DNA from: a bacterium
GTDB taxonomy: Bacteria; Hydrothermota; Tepidihabitantia; B3-TA06
Reading direction: 5' to 3'
DNA length: 35,041 bases
NCBI GenBank assembly: GCA_012517375.1
Contig: JAAYVC010000014.1
Location: 1-35,041, forward strand
Position numbers and translations under genes: made by a program. Below the pieces are notes generated by a model, which saw nothing but the letters and a program-made list of their open reading frames with translations, did no database searches and was not told where the DNA came from. This document shows positions 9,036-16,153 of the stretch, piece by piece; position 1 is the stretch's first letter; each line of letters starts with the position of its first letter.

Positions 9036-9227
9036 ATGGATATGAAACAAAGCTTCCTTGCGGATGCGATGCTTGGCAAGCTCAGCAAATGGCTGAGGGC
9101 GCTTGGCTGGGATACAAGTTACATAAAAAATAAACCTGCAACAGAACTTCTGCAAACTGCTGAAACCGAAGGAAGAACCCTTAAAACACTCATGCCGACC
9201 TCCTTAGCGTTTAGAAAGCTAACTTAA
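9036..9227 (+). pseudogene. Truncated Mut7-C RNase-like (PF01927-type) fragment
   Basis: 63 residues. The first 45 or so (FLADAMLGKLSKWLRALGWDT, an EL-L segment, EGRTL) match the conserved N-terminal part of Mut7-C/DUF82 PIN-like RNases, including the early acidic residue in LAD. A complete domain is about 150 residues and should continue with a hydrophobic ILLTRD-type segment. Here the sequence becomes unrelated and stops at 9227, so the remaining active-site acids and the C-terminal zinc ribbon are missing. The promoter upstream is intact. It is most likely a decayed gene; a functional mini-protein cannot be ruled out. Confidence 0.6.
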
Positions 9228-9312
9228 ATATGGTTTATTTAAATGAAGTATATTGTGGGTAAAAGGGGTTGTCAAGGGTAAAATGGTATTACGAAATTCA
9301 TAATGAAGTTGC

Positions 9313-9636
9313 TTACCTGTGTATGTATGATAAAAGAAAGTATGACAAGTTAGGCAGGATATCATAATATTTAAACCATCCAAGTCTGAATAAGTAAAGT
9401 AATCCACGATCTTGGAATATCCAAACCAAGAGATAACTAATACTTGAGACCAAAAAAAATCCTGATCCTATCCAAGTAAATGCCCGATAATGGGTTGAGG
9501 TTTCTTTTTTTATAGCAAGCAATGCAAGTGAAATACCTGCGACAAACATGAATAGAAAATTGTACAGTAAGTAACCGAGAACTGCAATAAAGAGAATTAC
9601 ACCTAATTGTATGATGTTTTTAGTGCTATCTTTCAT
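9313..9636 (-). CDS. Small integral membrane protein
   Basis: 107 residues with about four hydrophobic segments: IIQLGVILFIAVLGYLLY, then FLFMFVAGISLALLAI, FTWIGSGFFLVSSISYLLVW, and a shorter C-terminal one near YFLLSY. No family or catalytic motif is recognised. GGAGG lies 4 nt before the ATG, and the start is only 18 nt downstream of the stop of the upstream membrane-protein gene (9655-10077), so the two form an operon. Confidence 0.65.
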   Translation of the reverse strand: MKDSTKNIIQLGVILFIAVLGYLLYNFLFMFVAGISLALLAIKKETSTHYRAFTWIGSGFFLVSSISYLLVWIFQDRGLLYLFRLGWFKYYDILPNLSYFLLSYIHR

Positions 9637-9654
9637 CTATTCCTCCAAAACAAC

Positions 9655-10077
9655 TCAAATTAGAGTACACTCGGCAATAAAAATATACGCCACCCTGAAG
9701 TAAACAGCTCGAGGATTGAATTCCAATTGATAAGCCATCTTGAAATCTAACCACATACCTGAGAGCATGAGTATAGTCACAATAGGTATGTAAAAGATAC
9801 CCCAGGAGAGTATTCTTTTAAAAAGCTGGAGATCAAGCGAACGGCAGGCTTTTCTGAGTAAAACCATCACGCATGTCAAAACACCTGCAATCAGCAATGA
9901 CGCAATCGTCACCTGCAGCCGGAACATGTTGGGATCAAGCGGTATGTCGGAGAAGTATGCTCTTGCCATTCTTTCCAGAGTGAAATCGTATATTGTTATG
10001 TATGGGAAGTAAGCGCAGAATCCTAATACAACCAATACTGCAAGAGAAGTCAGGATTATGGGTAATGTTTTCTTCAT
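9655..10077 (-). CDS. Membrane protein of unknown function
   Basis: 140 residues. An N-terminal hydrophobic segment (IILTSLAVLVVLGFCAYF) is followed by an extracytoplasmic-type loop (about residues 28-52), then segments around VTIASLLIAGVLTCVMVLL, GIFYIPIVTILMLSGMW and YFRVAYIFIAEC. AAAGGAGG precedes the ATG by 8 nt. It is the first gene of a two-gene membrane operon. No motif indicates a function. Confidence 0.65.
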   Translation of the reverse strand: MKKTLPIILTSLAVLVVLGFCAYFPYITIYDFTLERMARAYFSDIPLDPNMFRLQVTIASLLIAGVLTCVMVLLRKACRSLDLQLFKRILSWGIFYIPIVTILMLSGMWLDFKMAYQLEFNPRAVYFRVAYIFIAECTLI

Positions 10078-10104
10078 TAATTAAACCTCCTTTACTCTTA
10101 TAAG

Positions 10105-10132
10105 ATTATTTAATAATACTTGTGTTAGTCAA
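10105..10132 (-). promoter_or_regulatory. Promoter of the two-gene membrane protein operon
   Basis: Read on the minus strand: TTGACT (10132-10127), 16 nt, AATAAT (10110-10105). The leader of about 20 nt contains the AAAGGAGG site. Confidence 0.5.
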
Positions 10133-10233
10133 GTCTACCCTTGAAACATACCAGATGGAGCTCAAGGCCTTATCTAGTACGTCGTTTGGATTCCATATTA
10201 AGCAAACAAATGACGTCTGTCAGAAGACCGGCG

Positions 10234-13185
10234 CTATCGCCATTCGCCGATAAGAATGAACGGGGCCCAGAAGAAAGGATGGGAGTATTTTGAACTGTGT
10301 ATCAAATCCGACTGGGCTCTGCGAAGCGCCTCGGATTTGCTCATGGTTTTAAGATAGCCGTAGAAAGAGATCATGAAATCCCTTGTGGATTCGTCAGCTA
10401 CCGGCCAGAGGGTCGCCACAATCGAAGGCGGACCCTCCATAGCCAGAGAGAACGCTTTTGCCATGCTTTCCCATTCAAGACCTGGTTTGTCTGAACCAAT
10501 AGCGGTTTCGCACGCGGAAAGGGTCACAAGCTGCATTCTTCGCCATTCCTCGCCCGAAATCTCAGTCGCTGTCCACCGTCCGTCCGATTCCGCGGTCGAC
10601 GAGAGTTGGATGTATGACTCCCACGGCGATGTTGAATTAAGCCTGCAATGAGACGCTATGTGGAGGAATTTGATGTTCTTGCTCTTATCGGTGACCTCAG
10701 GTTCGGTTGCATTTTCGCCAAGAAGCAGTATCGAGCCGGGATACTCGCTGTCAATGGCTTGTGCCTCTATCTGGGATTCAGGCAGGTTAGCGCCGAGGGG
10801 ATTGCCAACAACTAGAAGGGTATCTGGCTTATCCGCAGGCCAGTCAGATCTTCGCTGGATGCACTTCAAGAGCTCGGCAGAAGTCAGGAGATTCCAGTTG
10901 ATCTTTTCAGATAAGAAGTGAAGGTTACCCTCCTTTTCGTAAGCGAGCGCTCCGAATGGAATATAGTAGAGTTCACTCGAAGGGATAAACGTCACGATCC
11001 TTGAGTTTTCCAGAGAAGCCTCAAACGGCTCAATCAAAAGATCGTAAAGCTTAGTCAATACATCCTTCAAAGGTTTAACCTCCCTTTCATAGAAAGCGCT
11101 GTCCGGTGAGTTCCAGTTCCACAGGGAGATGTTTTGATAGGCTATCAGCCTTAAACCTTTATCGAAGCACAGATAGCGGCATTGAGCAACGAGTCTTGAA
11201 ACAGAATCCCGGCTGATGTCTATGGACCTTGCCTCGTAGTTGGAATCCGAGACGAGAAATAGATACAGTTTTTTTTCTGATGGGTATGCCATGAGAAGCT
11301 TCTGTCCCTCGGGCAGTTCCTGTCTCAAAGATGCAAAGAGGACGGGATCGACAGTTACTGCGAAAGCGTAATCTGGTTCTGTCTTAATCTCGCTCACGAC
11401 CTTGAAGAACTCCGCCTTCGTCTCGGCAAGTATCTTTGAAAGGGATGCGATTCGCTCAGGGGCTTGTTCAAGCGTGTCCTTGCTTTTTTCCGCAAGAAGC
11501 TGTTCGGCTATAATGCCTTCTTCAAGCGAAAGCTCGTTTGCGAAATTCAATTTCTGTTTCAGGGAATCCTCGCCTAAAGCCATGCTTCCCTCTTCAAGCG
11601 AGGCCTTGAGTCTTTTAAGCTTTGAACGTTCAACAACCTCGAAGGCTTCTTCAAACCTTCCAGACGCCATAAGCAGATCTATATAATTCTCGTATATCTC
11701 GCTGTGCTTCTCGGCGTATGCCTTCCTGTACTCCGTTCCAACCCTCAGGCTGCTCTGTTCAAAGACATCTGCAGCCATGCTTGCATGGATTAAAGCCACG
11801 CTGTCCTGTCCAAGTGCTTTTTCAGCCTGGGAAAGATGAGTGTAACCTTTTGCCAGACTCAAAGGGGCTAGAGCGTAATTCTTCTCGTTAATCTGGACGC
11901 TTGCTTCAAAATATGCAAGCGCTTTTCCTGGGTTGCCGGCTTTAAGATAAGTCGCGCCTAATCCATCCATTGTTTCTGCGACACCGAAGCCCGTTCCAAC
12001 AGGACATTTCTCCCAAACGCTGAGCGCCTCATCGTAGTTCCTTACCGCTTCCGCATAGTTCCCTTTCTCGCGGTAACCGGTAGCCAGATCGTCAAGCGTA
12101 GATGCAAGTATTTGGGGATGAGAACCTTCGGGCAGGTTCCGCAGATTTTCAACGGCTTTGGAAAGAAGGTTCAGACCGTCATCGGTTTTGCCTTCCTTCA
12201 TTCGGATCTCGCCGAGAAGGCTGTAATATGCCCATACCCTGGGTCCCTCTTCGCCGAACACCTCTGTAAATACTTCAAGCGCCCTTGAGGCCAGCGAGTC
12301 GGCCTTCTCAAGCTCGCCTAACTCGAAATATGTGGATGCCAGATCGCTCATTGAAAGCGCAAGCCACCACGGAGAACCGGAGAGTTCTGCGAGTTCCATG
12401 GCATTGCTCCGGTATCCCAGGGCTTTTTCCTCGAATCCCAGCCCTGCATAGAGCTGGCCTGCAAAACCGTAAAAGGGAATCAGTTCAGGCGAGGAATCGC
12501 CTACAGCCGCACGAGCGATATCGATGCTTTTAAGGACAGCCGAGTCCATCATGGAGAGCCTGCCTTTTGCTCCCCAGGAAGCGGCAATCCACTGCCAGCT
12601 TCTCGCGGATTCGAGGGAATCGATCTCCGTGTAAATGGATGCCGCCGAAGAGAGTTCTACAATAGCGTCGTCGAAATGTGCAAACTGGAATTCGTACACC
12701 CCAAGGTCATAATACGCATCCGCTACGCGGCGGTGTTTGGTTCCGAGTGCGGCCAGTCGGATAAGCAATGACGCTTTGAGATGCTCCATCGCTTCTTTGT
12801 ATTTATTCAGACCGCCGTACGCTTTTCCCACAAGACCTTCCAGGCGCGCGGTCAAAGTATCTTCCCTGCCCATGAATCGAGCCGCAAGAGCAAGACCTCT
12901 CTCCGATGTGGTTAGCGCCGAATCATACTGCGATGAAAGAATAAGCACCCAGGAAAGACCACTCAGGGCGTCTACAAGACCGTTCGTATCCGAAATCAAT
13001 TCCCTCATTCCTATCTCTTGCGAGAGGTGAAACCGGGCAAGGTCGAGTTGATAGTCGCCAGCCGCCTGCATTCCTGATTCATGAAGACTGTCAGCCGCAG
13101 AACGCACGGAATCAGCGTTTTGGGAATACACAACACCCGCTGAGATCAAGAAGAGAATCAGTACCGTCGCGCGCCACGAATATAT
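10234..13185 (-). CDS. Exported TPR-repeat protein with C-terminal CHAT (caspase-like) domain
   Basis: About 983 residues from the proposed AUA start at 13185. The N-terminal half (about residues 50-480) is a run of tetratricopeptide repeats with typical A-Y-L-G spacing (DLGVYEFQFAHFDDAIVEL, LGATYLKAGNPGKALAYFE). A coiled helical linker (about 520-620) leads to a CHAT domain (about 710-983). The caspase-type dyad is visible as His in HIASHC (about 846) and Cys in LSACETAIG (about 892), followed by VATLWPVAD and FWAPFILIG. CHAT proteins are proteases or protease-like effectors, here preceded by a signal peptide ending near VVYSQ, so it should act outside the cytoplasm. It is a single-gene unit with its own promoter. 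Confidence 0.88.
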   Translation of the reverse strand: MYSWRATVLILFLISAGVVYSQNADSVRSAADSLHESGMQAAGDYQLDLARFHLSQEIGMRELISDTNGLVDALSGLSWVLILSSQYDSALTTSERGLALAARFMGREDTLTARLEGLVGKAYGGLNKYKEAMEHLKASLLIRLAALGTKHRRVADAYYDLGVYEFQFAHFDDAIVELSSAASIYTEIDSLESARSWQWIAASWGAKGRLSMMDSAVLKSIDIARAAVGDSSPELIPFYGFAGQLYAGLGFEEKALGYRSNAMELAELSGSPWWLALSMSDLASTYFELGELEKADSLASRALEVFTEVFGEEGPRVWAYYSLLGEIRMKEGKTDDGLNLLSKAVENLRNLPEGSHPQILASTLDDLATGYREKGNYAEAVRNYDEALSVWEKCPVGTGFGVAETMDGLGATYLKAGNPGKALAYFEASVQINEKNYALAPLSLAKGYTHLSQAEKALGQDSVALIHASMAADVFEQSSLRVGTEYRKAYAEKHSEIYENYIDLLMASGRFEEAFEVVERSKLKRLKASLEEGSMALGEDSLKQKLNFANELSLEEGIIAEQLLAEKSKDTLEQAPERIASLSKILAETKAEFFKVVSEIKTEPDYAFAVTVDPVLFASLRQELPEGQKLLMAYPSEKKLYLFLVSDSNYEARSIDISRDSVSRLVAQCRYLCFDKGLRLIAYQNISLWNWNSPDSAFYEREVKPLKDVLTKLYDLLIEPFEASLENSRIVTFIPSSELYYIPFGALAYEKEGNLHFLSEKINWNLLTSAELLKCIQRRSDWPADKPDTLLVVGNPLGANLPESQIEAQAIDSEYPGSILLLGENATEPEVTDKSKNIKFLHIASHCRLNSTSPWESYIQLSSTAESDGRWTATEISGEEWRRMQLVTLSACETAIGSDKPGLEWESMAKAFSLAMEGPPSIVATLWPVADESTRDFMISFYGYLKTMSKSEALRRAQSDLIHSSKYSHPFFWAPFILIGEWR

Positions 13186-13198
13186 TATTGTTCCTCCT
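13183..13198 (-). promoter_or_regulatory. Ribosome site that points to an AUA start codon
   Basis: AGGAGG (13198-13193, minus strand) is followed after 7 nt by the in-frame codon ATA at 13185 (another ATA is at 13188). No ATG, GTG or TTG occurs in this frame until TTG 13149, 43 nt beyond the site. Starting at ATA gives YSWRATVLILFLISAGVVYS, a complete signal peptide; starting at TTG 13149 removes its charged region and most of its core. Confidence 0.5.
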
Positions 13199-13215
13199 AA
13201 TCGGTTTCGAGTGCA

Positions 13216-13243
13216 AGTGTAAGAATCTCTTGGGCTATGTCAA
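13216..13243 (-). promoter_or_regulatory. Promoter of the TPR-CHAT gene
   Basis: Minus strand TTGACA (13243-13238), 16 nt, TACACT (13221-13216). The predicted transcript starts near 13209, about 10 nt before AGGAGG. Confidence 0.65.
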
Positions 13244-13289
13244 GTCCCGGATTGTAATCGCCCAGACTCCTTAATGGTGCGGAATTCGG

Positions 13290-13646
13290 CTAATCGTTCT
13301 GCAGGTTGGATGGAGTTTTGTTTGAGTCCGACGTTGCGTTTGATGTGTCTTCTCTCTCTTGTGTTATGAGCTTGTTAAGTGAGTCCTCATAGTCGTCTTT
13401 GCGCATTATGGTGATTTCGCCTCCAATCCTGTGAATCATTACCCAATCGATTCCCACCCTTGTTACGAATACCTTATCTAATGATTTCTTCCCGGTAAGA
13501 GATGAACCAGGAGACCTTTCGTTATCGGAGTCACGAATGATTGTATCTTCTGAGGAGAGTACGAAATTGATTGTTTCTTGAAATCCCTCTGCGGCGCTAA
13601 CACTAACTGTCGTTGTACAATATAAAACTAACAATAGTGTAAACAC
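13290..13646 (-). CDS. Small exported protein of unknown function
   Basis: 118 residues from GTG 13646. The N-terminus FTLLLVLYCTTTVSVSAAEG is a hydrophobic export signal with a likely cut after VSA. The mature part is hydrophilic and ends in a Ser/Asn/Asp-rich tail. A VTRVGIDWVMIHRIGG segment recalls proteins that state a unit or setting and link to an envelope role, but no family is recognised. The frame is open upstream of GTG, so the exact start is uncertain, and there is no obvious ribosome site. The GTG lies 5 nt beyond the stop of a 30-codon ORF (13652-13744), suggesting coupled translation. Confidence 0.5.
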   Translation of the reverse strand: MFTLLLVLYCTTTVSVSAAEGFQETINFVLSSEDTIIRDSDNERSPGSSLTGKKSLDKVFVTRVGIDWVMIHRIGGEITIMRKDDYEDSLNKLITQEREDTSNATSDSNKTPSNLQND

Positions 13647-13651
13647 AATGA

Positions 13652-13744
13652 CTATCTCAAAAGCCTGACTAGGCTTTCTAACTCAGACTGCGATTTTGCC
13701 CTCCATCCGCCTCTCTTCAGAACGCCGATTTCCTGTCTGTGCAT
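13652..13744 (-). CDS. Possible 30-residue leader ORF
   Basis: ATG 13744 to TAG 13652 encodes a basic peptide (begins MHRQEIGVLKRGGW, ends SLVRLLR). It lies about 50 nt downstream of a near-perfect promoter (13800-13827) and ends 5 nt before the GTG of the next gene. Its last codons overlap a 7-bp hairpin AAAGCCT-AGTC-AGGCTTT (13660-13677). The start codon sits at the edge of the palindrome GCATCTATAGATGC. It could be a leader peptide, the remnant of a larger gene, or chance; no Shine-Dalgarno site is seen. Confidence 0.25.
   Translation of the reverse strand: MHRQEIGVLKRGGWRAKSQSELESLVRLLR
13660..13677. other. Seven-bp perfect hairpin in the leader of the small exported protein
   Basis: AAAGCCT-GACT-AGGCTTT. 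On the minus strand it ends in a run of four T, so it could act as a weak attenuator between the promoter at 13800-13827 and the gene at 13290-13646. Confidence 0.35.
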
Positions 13745-13799
13745 CTATAGATGCGCCTGACCACAAAGAGCGGGACTAGTTGCCAAACTCGCTTACTTT

Positions 13800-13827
13800 A
13801 TAATAAGCCAAAAAAACGAGCTGTCAA
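13800..13827 (-). promoter_or_regulatory. Near-consensus minus-strand promoter
   Basis: TTGACA (13827-13822), 16 nt with a T tract, TATTAT (13805-13800). The transcript would begin near 13793 and read the 30-codon ORF and then the exported protein gene at 13646. Confidence 0.65.
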
Positions 13828-13930
13828 GTGTACTTCAAAGCGTTACATAAGGTGTTACTTCCACTGAAGATGCAGAATTCATACTTTTTTGCTGTGAAAA
13901 GTGCTTTTCAAAAAAATTAAAGTATGTTTC

Positions 13931-13958
13931 TTGACAAACATGAATTCCTTGATAAGCT
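13931..13958 (+). promoter_or_regulatory. Candidate promoter for a leaderless transcript from 13964
   Basis: TTGACA (13931-13936) is perfect. The -10 box TAAGCT (13953-13958) is poor, but its position (16-nt spacer, 5 nt before ATG 13964) repeats the arrangement seen at other genes in the window. Confidence 0.4.
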
Positions 13959-13963
13959 ATCTT

Positions 13964-15148
13964 ATGATATTCATATATGAGGATTCCTGGGAAAACTACA
14001 AGCCCCTTTCGCTGCTGAGGCCTGTAGCTGAGGTCCGTTGCGGAGCTCTCACCTTCAGACAAAAGATAGAGAGTGTATTTAAGGATGAAGTTCGGATGAT
14101 AGTTCGGGATCGTATGCCTGACCTCTGTCTTGAACAATGGCCTGAGGCGTCGCGGGGGATCAACGACGTACCGCAAGGCAGGCATCTTTTTATAGCTGCC
14201 GGCTCGATATTTACTGCTCCGATTCCAATGACCGGTTATGATGATACCTTCGTGGATGAAAAAGAGCGCATCCTGGGTTTCGAGACCGACTCGCTCGCCG
14301 GCTATGTGAGCGCCGAAAGCATCGCCGATTTCCTCGCGGATTCAACTCCTCAAAAGCGTTCCGTCCCTGGTAGAAGGATTCATTACCCCTGGGAGATATT
14401 CGCAGGGCTTGAACTTGAGGTTACAAGGGACTTTAAGGGAAAGCTCTCACAAGGCGCAATCGATTCGCATGTGGCGGTTTACGGCGATGCGCTAAGAATC
14501 GAAGAGGGCGCAGTAATAGAGGCAGGTGTCACCATAGATTGCAGAAAAGGGCCTGTGACGGTGGCAAACAACGCTTTAATCAAGGGTCCGACGCTTATAG
14601 AGGGTCCTGTATATGTCGGCGAGAAAACGGTTGTGGACAGCGCCCGGCTTCGTGCAGGAACCGTTCTCGGACCTCAGTGCCGCGTGGGCGGCGAGATTGA
14701 AGCCTCAATCCTTCACGGGTTCGTTAACAAGCATCACGAGGGTTTCATAGGTCATGCCTACGTCGGAGAATGGGTCAATCTCGGCGCGATGACGACGAAT
14801 TCTGACCTGAAAAACAACTACTCTCCGGTAAGGGTCGTTTTGAATGGCGAAGAGTACTCAACCGGGATTACAAAATTCGGCTGCATAATCGGCGATCACA
14901 CAAAGACCGCCATCGGGACTCTTATCCCAACAGGAGCCGTCATCGGCGTCTTTGCAAACATACTCGGAGGAGGCCTTTGCTCGAAGAACATTCCGTCCTT
15001 CTCCTGGGGCGAGGAGTCCGTCTACTCCCTTTCCCAGCTTGCCGAAACTGCGGAAAAGGTGATGGCGCGCCGGGATGTAAGCATTGGAAAAACTCTTCTG
15101 GAATTCATCTCGAACCTTCATTCAGAACATACTCAAGATGTCGGCTAG
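13964..15148 (+). CDS. GlmU-like putative sugar nucleotidyltransferase with left-handed beta-helix
   Basis: 394 residues from ATG 13964. The N-terminus IYEDSWENYKPLSLLRPVAEVRCG is typical of the NTP_transf_4-type putative nucleotidyltransferases, with the R-P-V-A-E-x-R-x-G element replacing the usual LxxGxGTRM loop. The C-terminal half (about residues 190-340) is a hexapeptide-repeat helix (VTVANNALIKGPTLIEGPVY, then the acyltransferase-like HEGFIGHAYVGEWVNLGAMT). Such proteins are thought to make nucleotide sugars for the cell envelope. A GTG at 13901 would add 21 residues covering the promoter and is rejected. The 3' end overlaps the ROK kinase gene by 11 nt. Confidence 0.85.
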   Translation: MIFIYEDSWENYKPLSLLRPVAEVRCGALTFRQKIESVFKDEVRMIVRDRMPDLCLEQWPEASRGINDVPQGRHLFIAAGSIFTAPIPMTGYDDTFVDEKERILGFETDSLAGYVSAESIADFLADSTPQKRSVPGRRIHYPWEIFAGLELEVTRDFKGKLSQGAIDSHVAVYGDALRIEEGAVIEAGVTIDCRKGPVTVANNALIKGPTLIEGPVYVGEKTVVDSARLRAGTVLGPQCRVGGEIEASILHGFVNKHHEGFIGHAYVGEWVNLGAMTTNSDLKNNYSPVRVVLNGEEYSTGITKFGCIIGDHTKTAIGTLIPTGAVIGVFANILGGGLCSKNIPSFSWGEESVYSLSQLAETAEKVMARRDVSIGKTLLEFISNLHSEHTQDVG

Positions 15149-16070
15149 CTTCCTCGGCATCGATATAGGCGGCACTACCGTCAGCCTGGGACTTGTGGAT
15201 GCTCATGGGAAGATAAAGAGTAAAAGAGAGATACCGACAATTATGAATGAAGCTCCGCAGAAGCTCGTTGATAGAATTTCATCCGCAGCGCTGGCAGCAG
15301 CCAAGACCGAAGCGATATCGAGGGTCGGAGCGGGGATTGCAGGTCTTATCGATCACCGCAGGGGTGTGGTTCGGTTTTCGCCGAACCTTTCAGGCTGGAA
15401 CGACATCCCTCTCGCTGATATGCTTTATGAACGCTTCAGGGTTCCTGTCGCAGTAGGCAATGACGTCAATGTGATAGCGTGGGGCGAGTTCAAATTCGGA
15501 GGGTACGAAACCAAGGATCTCTTTTGTTTCACCCTCGGAACCGGAATCGGAGGCGGAATAATATCAGGAGGCCGTCTCATCCTTGGCGCAAACGACGCCG
15601 CGGGCGAATTCGGACACACGTCGTTCGAACGCCAAGGACTCAAGTGTCTCTGCGGACTCAAGGGCTGCCTTGAGAGCTATGTCGGAACAAGGTATCTCGT
15701 AAAAGCCGCAAGAAGAAGGATGAAGAAGGGTTCGCCGCTCATGAAGCTTGCATCAAGCCATGAACTGACCCCCAAACTTCTTGCCGCGGCTGCAAGACAG
15801 GGCGACCAGGTAGCCCGTGAGATATTTACCGAGGCAGGAGAGCGGATAGGCAGAGCGCTCGGCAATGTAGTGCAGCTTCTTGATCCTGACGTCATCGTAA
15901 TCAACGGCGGAATAAGCAGGGCCGGCGAGTTGATTCTTTTGCCTATACGCGAATCGCTGAAACGCTACACAATGCCCCTTAAAGACCGCAGACTGCGTGT
16001 ACTGCGTTCACGTCTCGGGGATAAGGCAGGAATTCTTGGGGCTGCTGCGCTTACAGATATCGTTTCTTAA
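15138..16070 (+). CDS. ROK-family glucokinase
   Basis: 310 residues. It has the phosphate-binding GIDIGGTTVSLG at the N-terminus, the glucokinase GTGIGGGI motif, the sugar-binding AGEFGH and the ROK zinc cluster CLCGLKGCLES, and finally the adenosine motif VINGGIS. It should phosphorylate glucose or a related hexose (N-acetylmannosamine is an alternative) with ATP in the cytoplasm. ATG 15138 overlaps the nucleotidyltransferase gene by 11 nt, which suggests coupled translation and a joint role in activating sugars. An upstream in-frame start at 15084 would place 18 extra residues before the strand and is unlikely. Confidence 0.9.
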   Translation: MSASFLGIDIGGTTVSLGLVDAHGKIKSKREIPTIMNEAPQKLVDRISSAALAAAKTEAISRVGAGIAGLIDHRRGVVRFSPNLSGWNDIPLADMLYERFRVPVAVGNDVNVIAWGEFKFGGYETKDLFCFTLGTGIGGGIISGGRLILGANDAAGEFGHTSFERQGLKCLCGLKGCLESYVGTRYLVKAARRRMKKGSPLMKLASSHELTPKLLAAAARQGDQVAREIFTEAGERIGRALGNVVQLLDPDVIVINGGISRAGELILLPIRESLKRYTMPLKDRRLRVLRSRLGDKAGILGAAALTDIVS

Positions 16071-16153
16071 TCCCCTCTGTCCTCTCCTCCCTGTAAGATT
16101 TTACCGCTTTTTCAAATCAGGATAATGCAAAACCAGGCTCTTTCATGCTCGAA

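Noticed and set aside
13149-13149. TTG as start of the TPR-CHAT protein
   Set aside because: It lies 43 nt from the ribosome site and cuts the signal peptide; kept only as a fallback.
13901-13963. GTG start for the nucleotidyltransferase
   Set aside because: The additional residues overlap the TTGACA promoter and do not match the family N-terminus.
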